Made by a program: the position numbers and the translations under genes
In this document: piece after piece, positions 37,547-45,850 of the stretch
Layout of the letters: every line of letters begins with the position of its first letter
Position numbering within the stretch: position 1 is the stretch's first letter
The notes under the pieces: model-generated
Databases searched by the model: none
What the model was told of the DNA's origin: nothing
The model's input: the letters and a program-made list of their open reading frames with translations, nothing else
Assembly (NCBI GenBank): GCA_903906425.1
Contig: CAIVKH010000002.1
Coordinates: forward strand, 26,290 to 90,289
Length of the DNA: 64,000 nucleotides
Reading direction: 5' to 3'
From: an uncultured bacterium
GTDB taxonomy: Bacteria; Verrucomicrobiota; Kiritimatiellia; CAIVKH01

Positions 37547-37657
37547 TTCCAATCATTGGAAAATTGCGCCGCCGAAATTTCCAATGATTGGAAGTTTTCG
37601 TTCGTGGATTTTCCAATGATTGGAAATTGCGGGCTGGGATTTTTCCAATCATTGGAA
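37547..37657. repeat. TTCCAATSATTGGAA four-copy array
   Basis: Four perfect copies start at 37547 (C), 37579 (G), 37611 (G) and 37643 (C), each exactly 32 bp apart. They lie 35 bp upstream of the dtd start and downstream of the ABC-class ATPase gene. This is the longest array in the window. Confidence 0.98.
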
Positions 37658-37719
37658 GTCTCGGAGTTGTGCGGCGACGGTTCCGGCCGGTTTGCCGCAG
37701 TTCCCCGCTGCCGCATTCG

Positions 37720-39429
37720 TCATTCGCCGGCGTGCGAGATGCGAAGGGTGCGGAGGCGGTTGAGCGCGGCGGCGATTTCATAGCGGCGCGGGCGGGCGAG
37801 GTCGCCGCGCTGTTCGCGGCTTAGCGATTCGAGGCCCTCGGTGGAAAGGTCGCGATCGACGAGGTCGAGGATTTCGCGGATCGGGCGGCCTTCGTCGAGG
37901 TAGCGGAGTTTGGCGTAGTGGAGGACCAGCGCGATGGTCGCGGTCTGGTGCAGGTCGGCGAGCTGGCAGTTGCCGGCCAGATCAATGATCTGGCGGCCGA
38001 AGCGGAGCTTGTCAATCGCAGTGGCCGCGAGTTCGGCGTCGTGCGGGCCGACGCTGGCGTCAATGCTGGCGGGCACGACCCAGCGGGCTTTTTCGATCGT
38101 GCGGACGAGGTCGGCGGCGGACGGTTCGGCGGCGGGCGGCGCGATCTGAAGTTCGCGGGCTTCGCGGGTGACGTCGGCGACGCGGTTGGCGACGACGCGG
38201 AGGACGAGGTCGGCCACGGGAATAAAATCTGCGGCGGCGGACGAGCCGGCGACGACGATGGAAATTCCAAGTTCGTCGGCGAGCTGGCGCGCGCGGGATG
38301 CGAGCGTGCGGCCGGGGCCGCCGGCGTCTTTGTACAAATCGGCGAGGCGCATGTCGCGGCTGAGGAAGGCGGCGGCGGAATCGGATTCGTCGAAGATGAG
38401 GGCGCGTGCGCCGATTTCGAGCATCTCGACGGTGGACGCAGCCTGGGCGGCGGCGGCGGCGGCGCAGTCGCTGGTGTAGGCGGGCAGCTCGGCGCCGGGC
38501 GCGCCGGTGAAGGGGCTGATGTCAACGCGCTGGACGCTGCGGCCCGGCTCGGCGCTGAGATAGACGGCGTCGGGCATCGTGACGACGAGTTCGCGGCCGT
38601 CGTCGGGGACGTGGTTGTAGATGCCGGCGGCGATGGCGCGGGTCAGCGCGATGCGGCCGGACTGGTCGTCGCCGAGAATGACGGTGATGCCGGCGGGAAT
38701 GCCGAGGCCGCGCACGGCGCCGCGATTGGGAACTTCCAGTTCAATCTGCAATTCGTCGGCGATGTCGAATCGTGCGGCGTTGGCCGCGGGGCGGTCGCTC
38801 CGCAGCGCGCGCTCGGGCCGGCAGCCCTGGCCGATAAAACTGACGAGGCCGCGCGTGGGCAGCGCCTGGCGGATGTGGTCAACGTCTTCCATGTTGTCGG
38901 CGAAGCGTTCGAGTTCGTTTTCCTCGAGGTTGCAATAAATCAGCACGGCATCAACGAGCCGCGGCAGGTCTTCGAAAAAAATCTGCTGCGCGGCCGGGCC
39001 GAGGATGAGGCCGCGGCGCGCCGGCAGCTCGATGTTGAGCCGGGCTTCGATGTAATCTTCTGAGACGACCATCGAGGAACGTGGCAGAATTTTTTGCCCG
39101 GGCGCAGCGATGCTGATGCGGCGGCGGGCGATGCCATCGTCGTCGAAGGTTGCGAGCCGCTCGCAGGTGGTGGCGATTTTTCGCGTGAGCAAATCTTCGA
39201 GCGCGGTACGGCGGATCGGCGTGTTGAACAGGTGCGGAGGAAAGCCCGCGATGGTCTGCGGGACGCGCACGACGAAAAGAACGGTGCGCTGCGCGGGGTC
39301 CTCGGGCACGCGGTTGATTTTGACGACGTAGCGGGAGAAATCGAAATCGCCAATGATGCCGCGGTATTCGGTGATGTCCTTTCCGTCCATCGCGGAAAGC
39401 TGCTGGAAAAATTCCTGTTTATCCTTCAT
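37720..39429 (-). CDS. ABC-class ATPase family protein (COG3044 type) with altered P-loop
   Basis: The 569-residue protein matches the predicted ABC-class ATPase family: DITEYRGIIGDFDF near the start, IYCNLEENELERF-like segment, then AAGIYNHVPDDGRELVVTMPDAVYLSAEPGRSV and VDISPF, and a family C-terminus ending in repeated RYEIAAALNRLRTL. In relatives the P-loop reads GGGYHGKST; here the equivalent region near residue 250 is GDDQSGRIA, lacking the lysine and Ser/Thr. The Walker B-like LIFDESDSAAAF is weakened too. It may no longer hydrolyse ATP. It is the last gene of an operon with FmdB and a zinc-ribbon protein. Confidence 0.85.
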   Translation of the reverse strand: MKDKQEFFQQLSAMDGKDITEYRGIIGDFDFSRYVVKINRVPEDPAQRTVLFVVRVPQTIAGFPPHLFNTPIRRTALEDLLTRKIATTCERLATFDDDGIARRRISIAAPGQKILPRSSMVVSEDYIEARLNIELPARRGLILGPAAQQIFFEDLPRLVDAVLIYCNLEENELERFADNMEDVDHIRQALPTRGLVSFIGQGCRPERALRSDRPAANAARFDIADELQIELEVPNRGAVRGLGIPAGITVILGDDQSGRIALTRAIAAGIYNHVPDDGRELVVTMPDAVYLSAEPGRSVQRVDISPFTGAPGAELPAYTSDCAAAAAAQAASTVEMLEIGARALIFDESDSAAAFLSRDMRLADLYKDAGGPGRTLASRARQLADELGISIVVAGSSAAADFIPVADLVLRVVANRVADVTREARELQIAPPAAEPSAADLVRTIEKARWVVPASIDASVGPHDAELAATAIDKLRFGRQIIDLAGNCQLADLHQTATIALVLHYAKLRYLDEGRPIREILDLVDRDLSTEGLESLSREQRGDLARPRRYEIAAALNRLRTLRISHAGE

Positions 39430-39437
39430 CGCGACTC

Positions 39438-40145
39438 CTATCGGCCCTGGTTGCTGACCCGCACCTGGCGGTCAATCACATCGAGCTGCTTCATCCGCTT
39501 GAGAAGGTCGTCCTCGTTTCGCAGCTCGCTGAAAACGTGGAGCGCCCGCCCGGCGAAAAATTCGCGGGTGAACTCCGGCATCGGAACGTGGCCGACACGC
39601 ACGGATTCAAGCGTGTATTCGAAGCCGCGCGGCGATATCACCGGCTTGAGTTCAATTTCGTAGGAAATGTTGATCTTCGAAAGCGTCATGCGCGTGTTCA
39701 CGATGATCCTGCCCGGGCGGAACGCCAGATTGACCTCTGAAAGCACGAAGCCCGCGCCCGCGCCGGCGTTGGCCAGATGCGCCACCTTGTCCTTCAGCCA
39801 CGCGTTCGCCTCGTCTTCGGGAAAGGTCTCCGTGAAGACGATGCCGTTGAGCGTGCGCGCGTGCGCCGCCGCCAGACGCTGTTCGCAAGCTGCCGCCTGG
39901 GCTGGACCGCCGGCCTGTCCCTGCGGCGGCAGCGGCCAGATGAACACACCGATGATTACTGCGAAAACGGACAGCGAAATGAGGCGGATGATCCATTTCT
40001 TCAGCCCGCCAAAAATCTCGCCGGCATTCATGCTGCGCGAAATCCTGTCGGGCGTCAGTTCGAGCTTCGCGCCGCAATAGACGCAAAATAGCTTGCCGAA
40101 CGGCACCTGTTTTTTGCACTGCGGACATGTGACATGGACGGCCAT
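39438..40145 (-). CDS. Zinc-ribbon membrane protein of unknown function
   Basis: The 235-residue protein starts with a zinc ribbon (CPQCK at 7-11, CVYCG at 21-25), has one membrane helix (about 51-69), and continues with a soluble domain of about 165 residues rich in beta strands (GIVFTETFPEDEANAWLKDKV, then strands to the C-terminus). The soluble domain would face the periplasm if the zinc ribbon is cytoplasmic. It lies 8 bp upstream of the ABC-class ATPase gene and 9 bp after fmdB, so the three form an operon. Function is unknown. Confidence 0.75.
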   Translation of the reverse strand: MAVHVTCPQCKKQVPFGKLFCVYCGAKLELTPDRISRSMNAGEIFGGLKKWIIRLISLSVFAVIIGVFIWPLPPQGQAGGPAQAAACEQRLAAAHARTLNGIVFTETFPEDEANAWLKDKVAHLANAGAGAGFVLSEVNLAFRPGRIIVNTRMTLSKINISYEIELKPVISPRGFEYTLESVRVGHVPMPEFTREFFAGRALHVFSELRNEDDLLKRMKQLDVIDRQVRVSNQGR

Positions 40146-40154
40146 TTTACTGCC

Positions 40155-40454
40155 TCATTTCTTCCCGGTTTTCGCCGCGGGCTTGCTTTCGGTTTTGCTG
40201 GCCGGTGCCGGCTCAGCCTTGGTCGTCACGCTCGAACCCGACTCGGACTTCGCGTCCTTCTTGTAGCCTTCGCTGCGATAATCGGTGATGTAAAACCCCG
40301 AGCCTTTGAACAACAGACCCGCGCCGCCGCCGATTTTCCGCTTCAAGCCCTGCTTCTTGCACTTCGGGCACTTCTTCAGCGGATCATCCTTGATGCTCTG
40401 ATACTGATCGAACTCGTGGCCGCACTTCTGGCAAACATAATCATAGGTCGGCAT
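40155..40454 (-). CDS. FmdB-family zinc-ribbon protein
   Basis: The 99-residue protein opens with MPTYDYVCQKCGHEFD and has CPKCKKQG at 34-41, the FmdB/putative-regulator zinc ribbon. Residues 43-62 hold the family segment KIGGGAGLLFKGSGFYITDY. The last 30 residues are a low-complexity tail of Lys, Ala, Ser and Pro. FmdB-type proteins are poorly understood and are often described as regulatory. It is first in the operon with the zinc-ribbon membrane protein and the ABC-class ATPase. Confidence 0.9.
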   Translation of the reverse strand: MPTYDYVCQKCGHEFDQYQSIKDDPLKKCPKCKKQGLKRKIGGGAGLLFKGSGFYITDYRSEGYKKDAKSESGSSVTTKAEPAPASKTESKPAAKTGKK

Positions 40455-40576
40455 TCGGTTACTCCCACCAACAAAAGTTGCGGATACTATGGCTCCACGG
40501 CGTCCCTGTCAAACCGCAGGCAAAGGCGATGAGGCGCCGGTCCCGCCTTTGCGCTGCTTTTGCCGCGGACGGGAAT

Positions 40577-41923
40577 TCACGCGCGGATGACGGCGAGGAC
40601 TTCGTCGCGCTTCTGTTCCATCAGCGCTTTCGTTTTCGCTTCGAGATTCAGCCGGCAGAGCGGCTCGGTGTTCGAAGCGCGCACGTTGAACCACCAGGCG
40701 GAAAATTCAACGGAGAGCCCGTCCAGCTCGAATTCGCGGCCGAGCTTCCCGTATTTTTCCTTCAGCGTTGCGATGACTTTTTTCGTGTCGCGGACTTCGG
40801 AATTGATTTCGCCGCTGGCGAAGTAGCGCTGGAGCGGCTTGATCAGTTCGCTCAACGGCATGTCCGAAGCACTGACGAGATTCGCGACGTAGAGCGCCGC
40901 CAGCGACGAGCTCTCCGTGAAAAAGTTGTCCTTGAAATAATAATGTCCCGAAAGCTCGCCGGCGAAGAGCGCATTCGCCTCGCGCATCTGCGCCTTGATG
41001 AACGCGTGGCCGACGCGCGACATGAGCGGCTTGCCGCCGTTTTCCAAAATGACTTCCTTCACCGCCCAGCTCGACCGCAGATCGTAATAAATCGACGCGC
41101 CCGGATTCTTCTTCAGCACCATCTCCGCGATCAACGCGGTGATGATGTCCATCGGGATGATGTTTCCCTTTTCGTCCATGAAGCCGCAGCGGTCCGCGTC
41201 GCCGTCGAAGGCAATCGCGAAATCGTATTTTTCGCCACGGACTTTTTTCTGGATTGCGTGCCAGGTTTCCTCCAGCAGCGGATTCGCCTCGTGGTTCGGG
41301 AACGTCCCGTCGAGCGTGTCGAACAGCGGATCGATCGAGAGATTTTTCAACCCGCGCAGCACGTTGCCCTCGATGATTCCCATGCCGTTCGCGTAATCCA
41401 CCGCGATCCTGACCGGCCTCCGGATGTCCGCGAACGAGCGGATGTGCTTCACATAATCCGCAAGCAAATCCGCCTTCGAAATCTTCCCCGGCACGGCGGC
41501 CTTCGGCGCAAAATTGCCCGTCAGCACGATCTGCTCGATGTCCTTGATGCCCGTTGCGCCGCTGATCGGAATCGCCTTTTCGCGGCACAGCTTGAATCCA
41601 TTCCACGGCCCCGGATTATGGCTCGCCGTGATGATGATGCTCGAATCCGCGCCCAGCGTTCCGTTCGCAAAATACGACATCGGCGTGGACACGACGCCGA
41701 TGTCAATCACGTCGGCGCCCAGCTCCGTCAGCCCGCGCGCCAGGCTCTCGAAAAGCGGCAGCGAATGCGGCCGCATGTCGCGCCCGACGACGACCTTTTT
41801 GCATTTCAAAAACGTCGCGAACGCCTTCCCGATTTTGTACGCCAGCTCCTCCGTCAGGTCCCTGCCATAGATCCCGCGGATGTCGTACGCCTTGAAAATA
41901 CTGCCCTTGCTCGCACCGGCCAT
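40577..41923 (-). CDS. Phosphomannomutase/phosphoglucomutase
   Basis: The 448-residue alpha-D-phosphohexomutase interconverts hexose 6- and 1-phosphates for sugar-nucleotide synthesis. The phosphoserine loop is TASHNPG (Ser101), the metal site is DGDADRCG (near 240), the sugar-binding loop is GELSGHYYF, and the phosphate-binding loop near the C-terminus is RASNTEP. The AYDIRGIYG opening is typical of the AlgC/ManB branch. A GAGGAG box precedes the ATG. A repeat pair lies upstream. Confidence 0.93.
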   Translation of the reverse strand: MAGASKGSIFKAYDIRGIYGRDLTEELAYKIGKAFATFLKCKKVVVGRDMRPHSLPLFESLARGLTELGADVIDIGVVSTPMSYFANGTLGADSSIIITASHNPGPWNGFKLCREKAIPISGATGIKDIEQIVLTGNFAPKAAVPGKISKADLLADYVKHIRSFADIRRPVRIAVDYANGMGIIEGNVLRGLKNLSIDPLFDTLDGTFPNHEANPLLEETWHAIQKKVRGEKYDFAIAFDGDADRCGFMDEKGNIIPMDIITALIAEMVLKKNPGASIYYDLRSSWAVKEVILENGGKPLMSRVGHAFIKAQMREANALFAGELSGHYYFKDNFFTESSSLAALYVANLVSASDMPLSELIKPLQRYFASGEINSEVRDTKKVIATLKEKYGKLGREFELDGLSVEFSAWWFNVRASNTEPLCRLNLEAKTKALMEQKRDEVLAVIRA

Positions 41924-42065
41924 GATTGCTCTCCTCAATAAAAATTGAGCGCCACTTGTATCGTTTCGCCCCGCCCGCATGAATCAAAAAAAAACGAACC
42001 GCCCACCCGGATCCGCCCGCATGAAAATTGGACCGGCGGGAATCACGATGGAATTTGACCGCCAT

Positions 42066-42112
42066 TTCCAATGATTGGAACTTTGCGCAACGGGAATTTC
42101 CAATCATTGGAA
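42066..42112. repeat. TTCCAATSATTGGAA repeat pair
   Basis: Perfect copies start at 42066 (G) and 42098 (C), 32 bp apart, upstream of the phosphohexomutase gene and downstream of the GT39-like gene. Confidence 0.97.
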
Positions 42113-42141
42113 ACTTGCGAATCGCGCCGGCCCGGGCGGCG

Positions 42142-43467
42142 TCAGGGCCGGGCGGGCTTGTGCCAGCCGCGGAAGATTTGCATGTCGTGCCAGTCCCAGA
42201 GCCGCTCGTGATGCGTGTCCACAATTTCAGGCGTGGCGTTCCATTCGTGGACGCGCGGGTCGGTGACGCCGCGGAGGTTGACGAAAAGTCCCCACGCGCA
42301 GGCGGCCAGTGCTGCGGCGGCGACGGCAACGCGGGCCGGGCGCGCCGCGCGCGCGACGGCGTTCCAGAGCGGGAGCAGCAGCAGCGTGTAGAGCGGGAGG
42401 ACCTGGCAGAAATAGCGCGGGCCGTAGGCGAAGCCCGCCCACCAGGTTTGAAACACGGACACGATCACGAAGTGCAGGAGCACCATCGCCGAGATCATGC
42501 GGAAGAACGCCGCGCGCGAATCTTTTCGCAGCCACGCCAGCACCGCGCCGGCCATGCCGAAAAGAAGGATGGGCGCGAAAATCATGATGCCGCGGCTGGG
42601 ACTGAAAAGATGGCCGGCCGCGCCGGCGGGGAAATATGCGAGGCTCAGGTTGGTGGGGGTTCTGCGGCCGAAATAATAGGGCGGGACCCAGTCGCAATAC
42701 ACGCGGCGCGACCACAGCACGAACAGGACGGCGACGATCAAGCCGGCCCACGCGAACGGAACGATCCGCCGCGGATTGCAGCACAGAAGATAAACGCCCA
42801 TCGCGATGATGAAAACGGCGGAATCGGGGCGGATCAGATAGCCCATGGCGGCGGCGAGGCCCGCCAGCGCGGCCCAGCGGCCGTTCTCCGCGATCAGCAG
42901 CCACAGCGCCGTGATGAAAAAAGGCAGAAAGATGTTGTGCGACCAGAGCCCGTCGGCGTGCGTGACGAAATGCGGCGTCGCAAACGCGAAGACGAGGGAG
43001 AGCGCAACGGCCTGCGCGGTGCTCGCGCCGAGTCCGGTGAGCAGAAGAAAAATCAGACCGACGCTGAGGGCCGCGAAAAAATGTGCGATGCGAGGCGTCA
43101 GCGCGATCGCTTCGGCCATTGGATCGGACGCGGGCTTGTGCCACGCGCAATGCCAGGCGGCGAGCGGCGTCACGGCGAAGGCCGACCCGACCGGATGAAG
43201 CATCAGCGGCCGGTTGTTCGTCACGACGATGCGCGGATCAATTTTCTGATCGTTGATCCAGACTTCCCATTCCGGGTGCAGGCGGACGGACGGCGCAAAG
43301 GCGCTCACATCCGCGTTGCCGTAACGAACCATGCTCATGGCCGTCGGCACGGTCCAGAGGTTGTCGCCGCCATTGTAATAGCGCGGCAGGCTGACGCGCG
43401 AATATGCCAGCCAGCAGACGGCCGTCAGGAAGAGCGCCGCCAGAAACCGTGCGCCGCGCGAAGTCAT
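42142..43467 (-). CDS. Polytopic membrane protein, GT39-like glycosyltransferase
   Basis: The 441-residue protein has about ten hydrophobic segments. The first periplasmic loop after helix 1 contains YYNGGDNLWTVPTAMSMVRYG, resembling the acidic-residue loop of lipid-linked-sugar-dependent GT39/GT83 transferases. A soluble C-terminal tail includes many Trp and His residues. It would transfer sugar from a polyprenyl carrier outside the cytoplasmic membrane. The start follows the thioesterase stop by one base; the two genes plus the GYF-like gene form an operon. Confidence 0.7.
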   Translation of the reverse strand: MTSRGARFLAALFLTAVCWLAYSRVSLPRYYNGGDNLWTVPTAMSMVRYGNADVSAFAPSVRLHPEWEVWINDQKIDPRIVVTNNRPLMLHPVGSAFAVTPLAAWHCAWHKPASDPMAEAIALTPRIAHFFAALSVGLIFLLLTGLGASTAQAVALSLVFAFATPHFVTHADGLWSHNIFLPFFITALWLLIAENGRWAALAGLAAAMGYLIRPDSAVFIIAMGVYLLCCNPRRIVPFAWAGLIVAVLFVLWSRRVYCDWVPPYYFGRRTPTNLSLAYFPAGAAGHLFSPSRGIMIFAPILLFGMAGAVLAWLRKDSRAAFFRMISAMVLLHFVIVSVFQTWWAGFAYGPRYFCQVLPLYTLLLLPLWNAVARAARPARVAVAAAALAACAWGLFVNLRGVTDPRVHEWNATPEIVDTHHERLWDWHDMQIFRGWHKPARP

Positions 43468-43468
43468 T

Positions 43469-43858
43469 CTACGCCGCCAGCGCGCGACGCAGGTCGTCGG
43501 GGATCTCGCACTTCAGTCCCCGCCTGTCCAGCGCGACATGAACCGTGCGCGCCGCCGCGACCTCCTCGCCGTTGCGAAGAAAAAGATACGTGATCACAAA
43601 CGACGTGTTCCCGACGCGCTCAACGCCAACGTGGACTTCCAGCGGCTCGCCGCAGCCGACGGGATGCCGGTAATCGGCCTCGGCGTGAACGATCGTCAGG
43701 CCGCATTCATCGCCGTGAAGGAATCGCGTGAGCGGCTGGCCGATGCCGGACATGAAGGCCTCAAAGGCGTCATGCGCGATGCGTAGCAGGCTCGCGAAAA
43801 AAATCCTTCCCGCCGCATCGGTGTCAGAAAGCCGGACAGTAGTTTTCCAGTTGAACAT
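43469..43858 (-). CDS. Acyl-CoA thioesterase, hotdog fold (4HBT family)
   Basis: The 129-residue protein starts with FNWKTTVRLSDTDAAGRIFFASLLRIAHDAFEAF, the single-hotdog pattern with the catalytic Asp in SDTDAAG. Members hydrolyse 4-hydroxybenzoyl-CoA, 1,4-dihydroxy-2-naphthoyl-CoA or short acyl-CoAs, so it may serve menaquinone synthesis or acyl-CoA recycling. The substrate cannot be told from sequence. It lies between the GYF-like gene (9 bp gap) and the GT39-like gene (1 bp gap). Confidence 0.88.
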   Translation of the reverse strand: MFNWKTTVRLSDTDAAGRIFFASLLRIAHDAFEAFMSGIGQPLTRFLHGDECGLTIVHAEADYRHPVGCGEPLEVHVGVERVGNTSFVITYLFLRNGEEVAAARTVHVALDRRGLKCEIPDDLRRALAA

Positions 43859-43867
43859 GATCGTGAC

Positions 43868-44497
43868 TCAAAACGGCAGGCTGCCCCCGGCGGTTTTTTG
43901 CAATGTCGCCATCAGCGCGCCGAAGAAAATAATTCCGAGAATGACGCCGATGATCGTCAGCACGATCGTGATGATGTGAAAAATTCCAAGGCCCAGGTTG
44001 AAACTTTTCAGCTTCTGAAAAAATGGCAGCGATCCGCCCGACACGCCGCCGAGATTGTCGAGGACCGACGCGCCCGAGAAACACGCGATGCCCGCCATGA
44101 TCAGGGGAACGCCGATGATGATCCAGATACAGCCCATGCAATAGCCTGCGCCCTGCAGGATCAGCATCACTCCATTGAACTTCATCCAACCCGAAAGCCC
44201 CGGTGGGACTGGCGCAAGCGGAAGCTGAGATTCATCCGGCAAAATGGCGCGCACCGGCTGCTGCGCGATGGCCTGCACTGGCGCGGGGGGAGGAACTGCG
44301 GGCACGGCCGCCACGGCGGGCGGCGCAAATCGCGCGGCCAGCGCCGTCGTCTTCAGCGGCGCCCAATCTTTCATTCCGTCAGTCCACACCAGATCGTCCG
44401 CTTTCACCACGCCCGACTGGTGAAGCTTCAGCAAATCGGCCTCGCCGACCGGCCCCAGACGGTTGTTTCCACTCGCATAATACCAAAGCGCATCCAT
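43868..44497 (-). CDS. GYF_2-domain membrane protein
   Basis: The 209-residue protein begins with WYYASGNNRLGPVGEADLLKLHQSGVVKADDLVW, the GYF_2 domain used for protein-protein contacts in many bacteria. A Pro/Ala-rich linker (about 58-95) leads to three hydrophobic segments (about 105-180) with a GIFHIITIVLTIIGVILGI helix. It is probably a membrane adaptor; no enzymatic motif is seen. A GAGGAA box supports the ATG. It is first in an operon with the thioesterase and the GT39-like gene. Confidence 0.8.
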   Translation of the reverse strand: MDALWYYASGNNRLGPVGEADLLKLHQSGVVKADDLVWTDGMKDWAPLKTTALAARFAPPAVAAVPAVPPPAPVQAIAQQPVRAILPDESQLPLAPVPPGLSGWMKFNGVMLILQGAGYCMGCIWIIIGVPLIMAGIACFSGASVLDNLGGVSGGSLPFFQKLKSFNLGLGIFHIITIVLTIIGVILGIIFFGALMATLQKTAGGSLPF

Positions 44498-44674
44498 TAC
44501 ATTTCCTCGTGGTGCGGAATATATCGTCCGCAAACTCCCGCACAAGGTTTTCCGCCGCGCGCCGGGCCGCCGGAATTCGCCGCAAGCGCAGATTGCCGCA
44601 TCCGGAGATGTCGCGACGGCCACGGTGGCGGGGGTGAGCGGCACCGCCGCGGGAATCCTGCCACGCAGCATGAA

Positions 44675-44722
44675 TTCCAATGATTGGAAGTTTTCGGGCG
44701 CGGTGTTCTCCAATGATTGGAA
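44675..44722. repeat. TTCCAATSATTGGAA repeat pair
   Basis: Copies start at 44675 (perfect) and 44708 (one mismatch, CTCC), 33 bp apart, in the 614-bp gene-free stretch 44498-45111 upstream of the GYF_2 operon. Confidence 0.95.
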
Positions 44723-44844
44723 GAAGGCGGGCCGCCTCATGCCCCGGCAGGGGCAGGCGGAATGTAGCCGGTGGTGAGAACCACCGGAACCGTCAACCGG
44801 CAAATCATCCTCCGCCCCGGATGGGGCGGCGGAGCCTGTGGAAC

Positions 44845-45054
44845 GAAGTCGGGACTTCGACCAACGAACTGCCGGGTTCATGAAACGACCTGCCGACTTC
44901 GAATTTCGAGCCAAGGAGGTCGAAGAAGGAACTCACGAGGTCAAACCGGAAACTCAGGAGCTCAAAAAACGACCTCCATAGGTCAAAAAACGACCTCCGT
45001 AGGTCAAAAAATGAACTCCGGAGTTCGAAAAATGAACCCCGGAGTTCGTTTCAA
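44845..45054. repeat. 21-bp-period tandem array of degenerate palindromes
   Basis: Ten units of exactly 21 bp fill 210 bp without an indel. Each unit is a 14-bp imperfect palindrome of the form RACYTNNNNAGKTC (for example GAACTCCGGAGTTC at 45013 and GACCTCCGTAGGTC at 44992) plus a 7-bp A-rich tail. Half-site positions include 44939, 44960, 44981, 45002, 45023 and 45044. Open frames give heptapeptide repeats (QKTTSVG or SKNDLRR type), but no ribosome-binding site or domain supports translation. The rest of the 44498-45111 gap shows a repeat pair and nothing else I can name. Confidence 0.9.
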
Positions 45055-45111
45055 AGACCTGCCTTTTAGCAGGTTGCGCCGGTTATTGCGACCGGACGCC
45101 TGTCAGCGGCC

Positions 45112-45684
45112 CTATTTCGCCGGATTCGGGGGCGTTTCGGGCGTTGACGGGCCGGAATTCGCGAAGAACGGGGCGATCTGTGCCACCATCGTATCCGCGC
45201 CGGCCACGTTGTGCTTGGCCGCCGATTTCACGCTTTCGTAGAACGCCCGGTAGGCCTTCATCGAATCGCTGCTCGAAAGCAGCGACGTGTCCTGCATCGT
45301 TTCCACCAGTTCCATCAGGGAGAGAATCATGTCTTTCATGTCCTTTCGGAAAACCACGTCCTTCAGAACCTCGGCCATGACGATCCACGACGGAACAAGC
45401 TCCGGGTGCGCCTGCATCAACCGCACGCACACGTCATCCAGCCCCGCCCGCGCCTTCGCAATCCCCGAATACCGGCCCTTCTTGTCGGCCGGAATGTTTC
45501 GCAGAAACGTCAGCAGGGCACGCGCCTCGCCGACCTTTCCGATGAAGCCGCTCTTCGCGGCCGCATCAATCACCACCGATATCTGATTGTCCTCATCCAT
45601 AACTTCATTCTCCTGATTGCCCACCGGGTCATCCGGCGAGTCAAAATCAAATTCGTCAAAATTCACTTCATCCAGCCGCGACAT
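45112..45684 (-). CDS. Acidic protein of unknown function
   Basis: The 190-residue protein has a very acidic N-terminus (residues 1-34: many Asp/Glu, with DEFDFDSPDD), then an all-helical body and a Pro-rich tail (STPETPPNPAK). No signal peptide, membrane helix or catalytic motif was recognised. A strong AGGAAG box precedes the ATG. Its neighbours are a collagen-like protein gene and repeats, so it may be part of an acquired module, perhaps phage-derived or surface-associated. I do not recognise the family. Confidence 0.65.
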   Translation of the reverse strand: MSRLDEVNFDEFDFDSPDDPVGNQENEVMDEDNQISVVIDAAAKSGFIGKVGEARALLTFLRNIPADKKGRYSGIAKARAGLDDVCVRLMQAHPELVPSWIVMAEVLKDVVFRKDMKDMILSLMELVETMQDTSLLSSSDSMKAYRAFYESVKSAAKHNVAGADTMVAQIAPFFANSGPSTPETPPNPAK

Positions 45685-45725
45685 CTCGCTTCCTTCCTTT
45701 CCTGTAAGTCCAAAACCCGAAGCTC

Positions 45726-45836
45726 AACCACAGATTGCACAGATCGGATCAATGGCCCGGGCTGTTGCGACATTGGACGGCCTTGTTGCTCGCGTTTCTT
45801 TATCCTTCATCTGTGTCATCTGTGTAATCTGTGGTT
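45726..45836. repeat. Inverted-repeat element with 19-bp ends
   Basis: The ends AACCACAGATTGCACAGAT (45726-45744) and ATCTGTGTAATCTGTGGTT (45818-45836) are inverted repeats with one mismatch; the right end contains an additional direct copy of ATCTGTGT. The 111-bp segment holds no gene and looks like a MITE-sized element between the acidic-protein gene and the collagen-like gene. A related fragment (TCATCTGCGTGCATCT) is seen near 46711, downstream of the next gene. Confidence 0.75.
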
Positions 45837-45850
45837 CAAATTCTTCAACG

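Noticed and set aside
37547..37657. CRISPR array
   Set aside because: The repeat is only 15 bp and palindromic, the spacers are 17 bp and similar to one another, most loci have two copies, and no cas gene is present.
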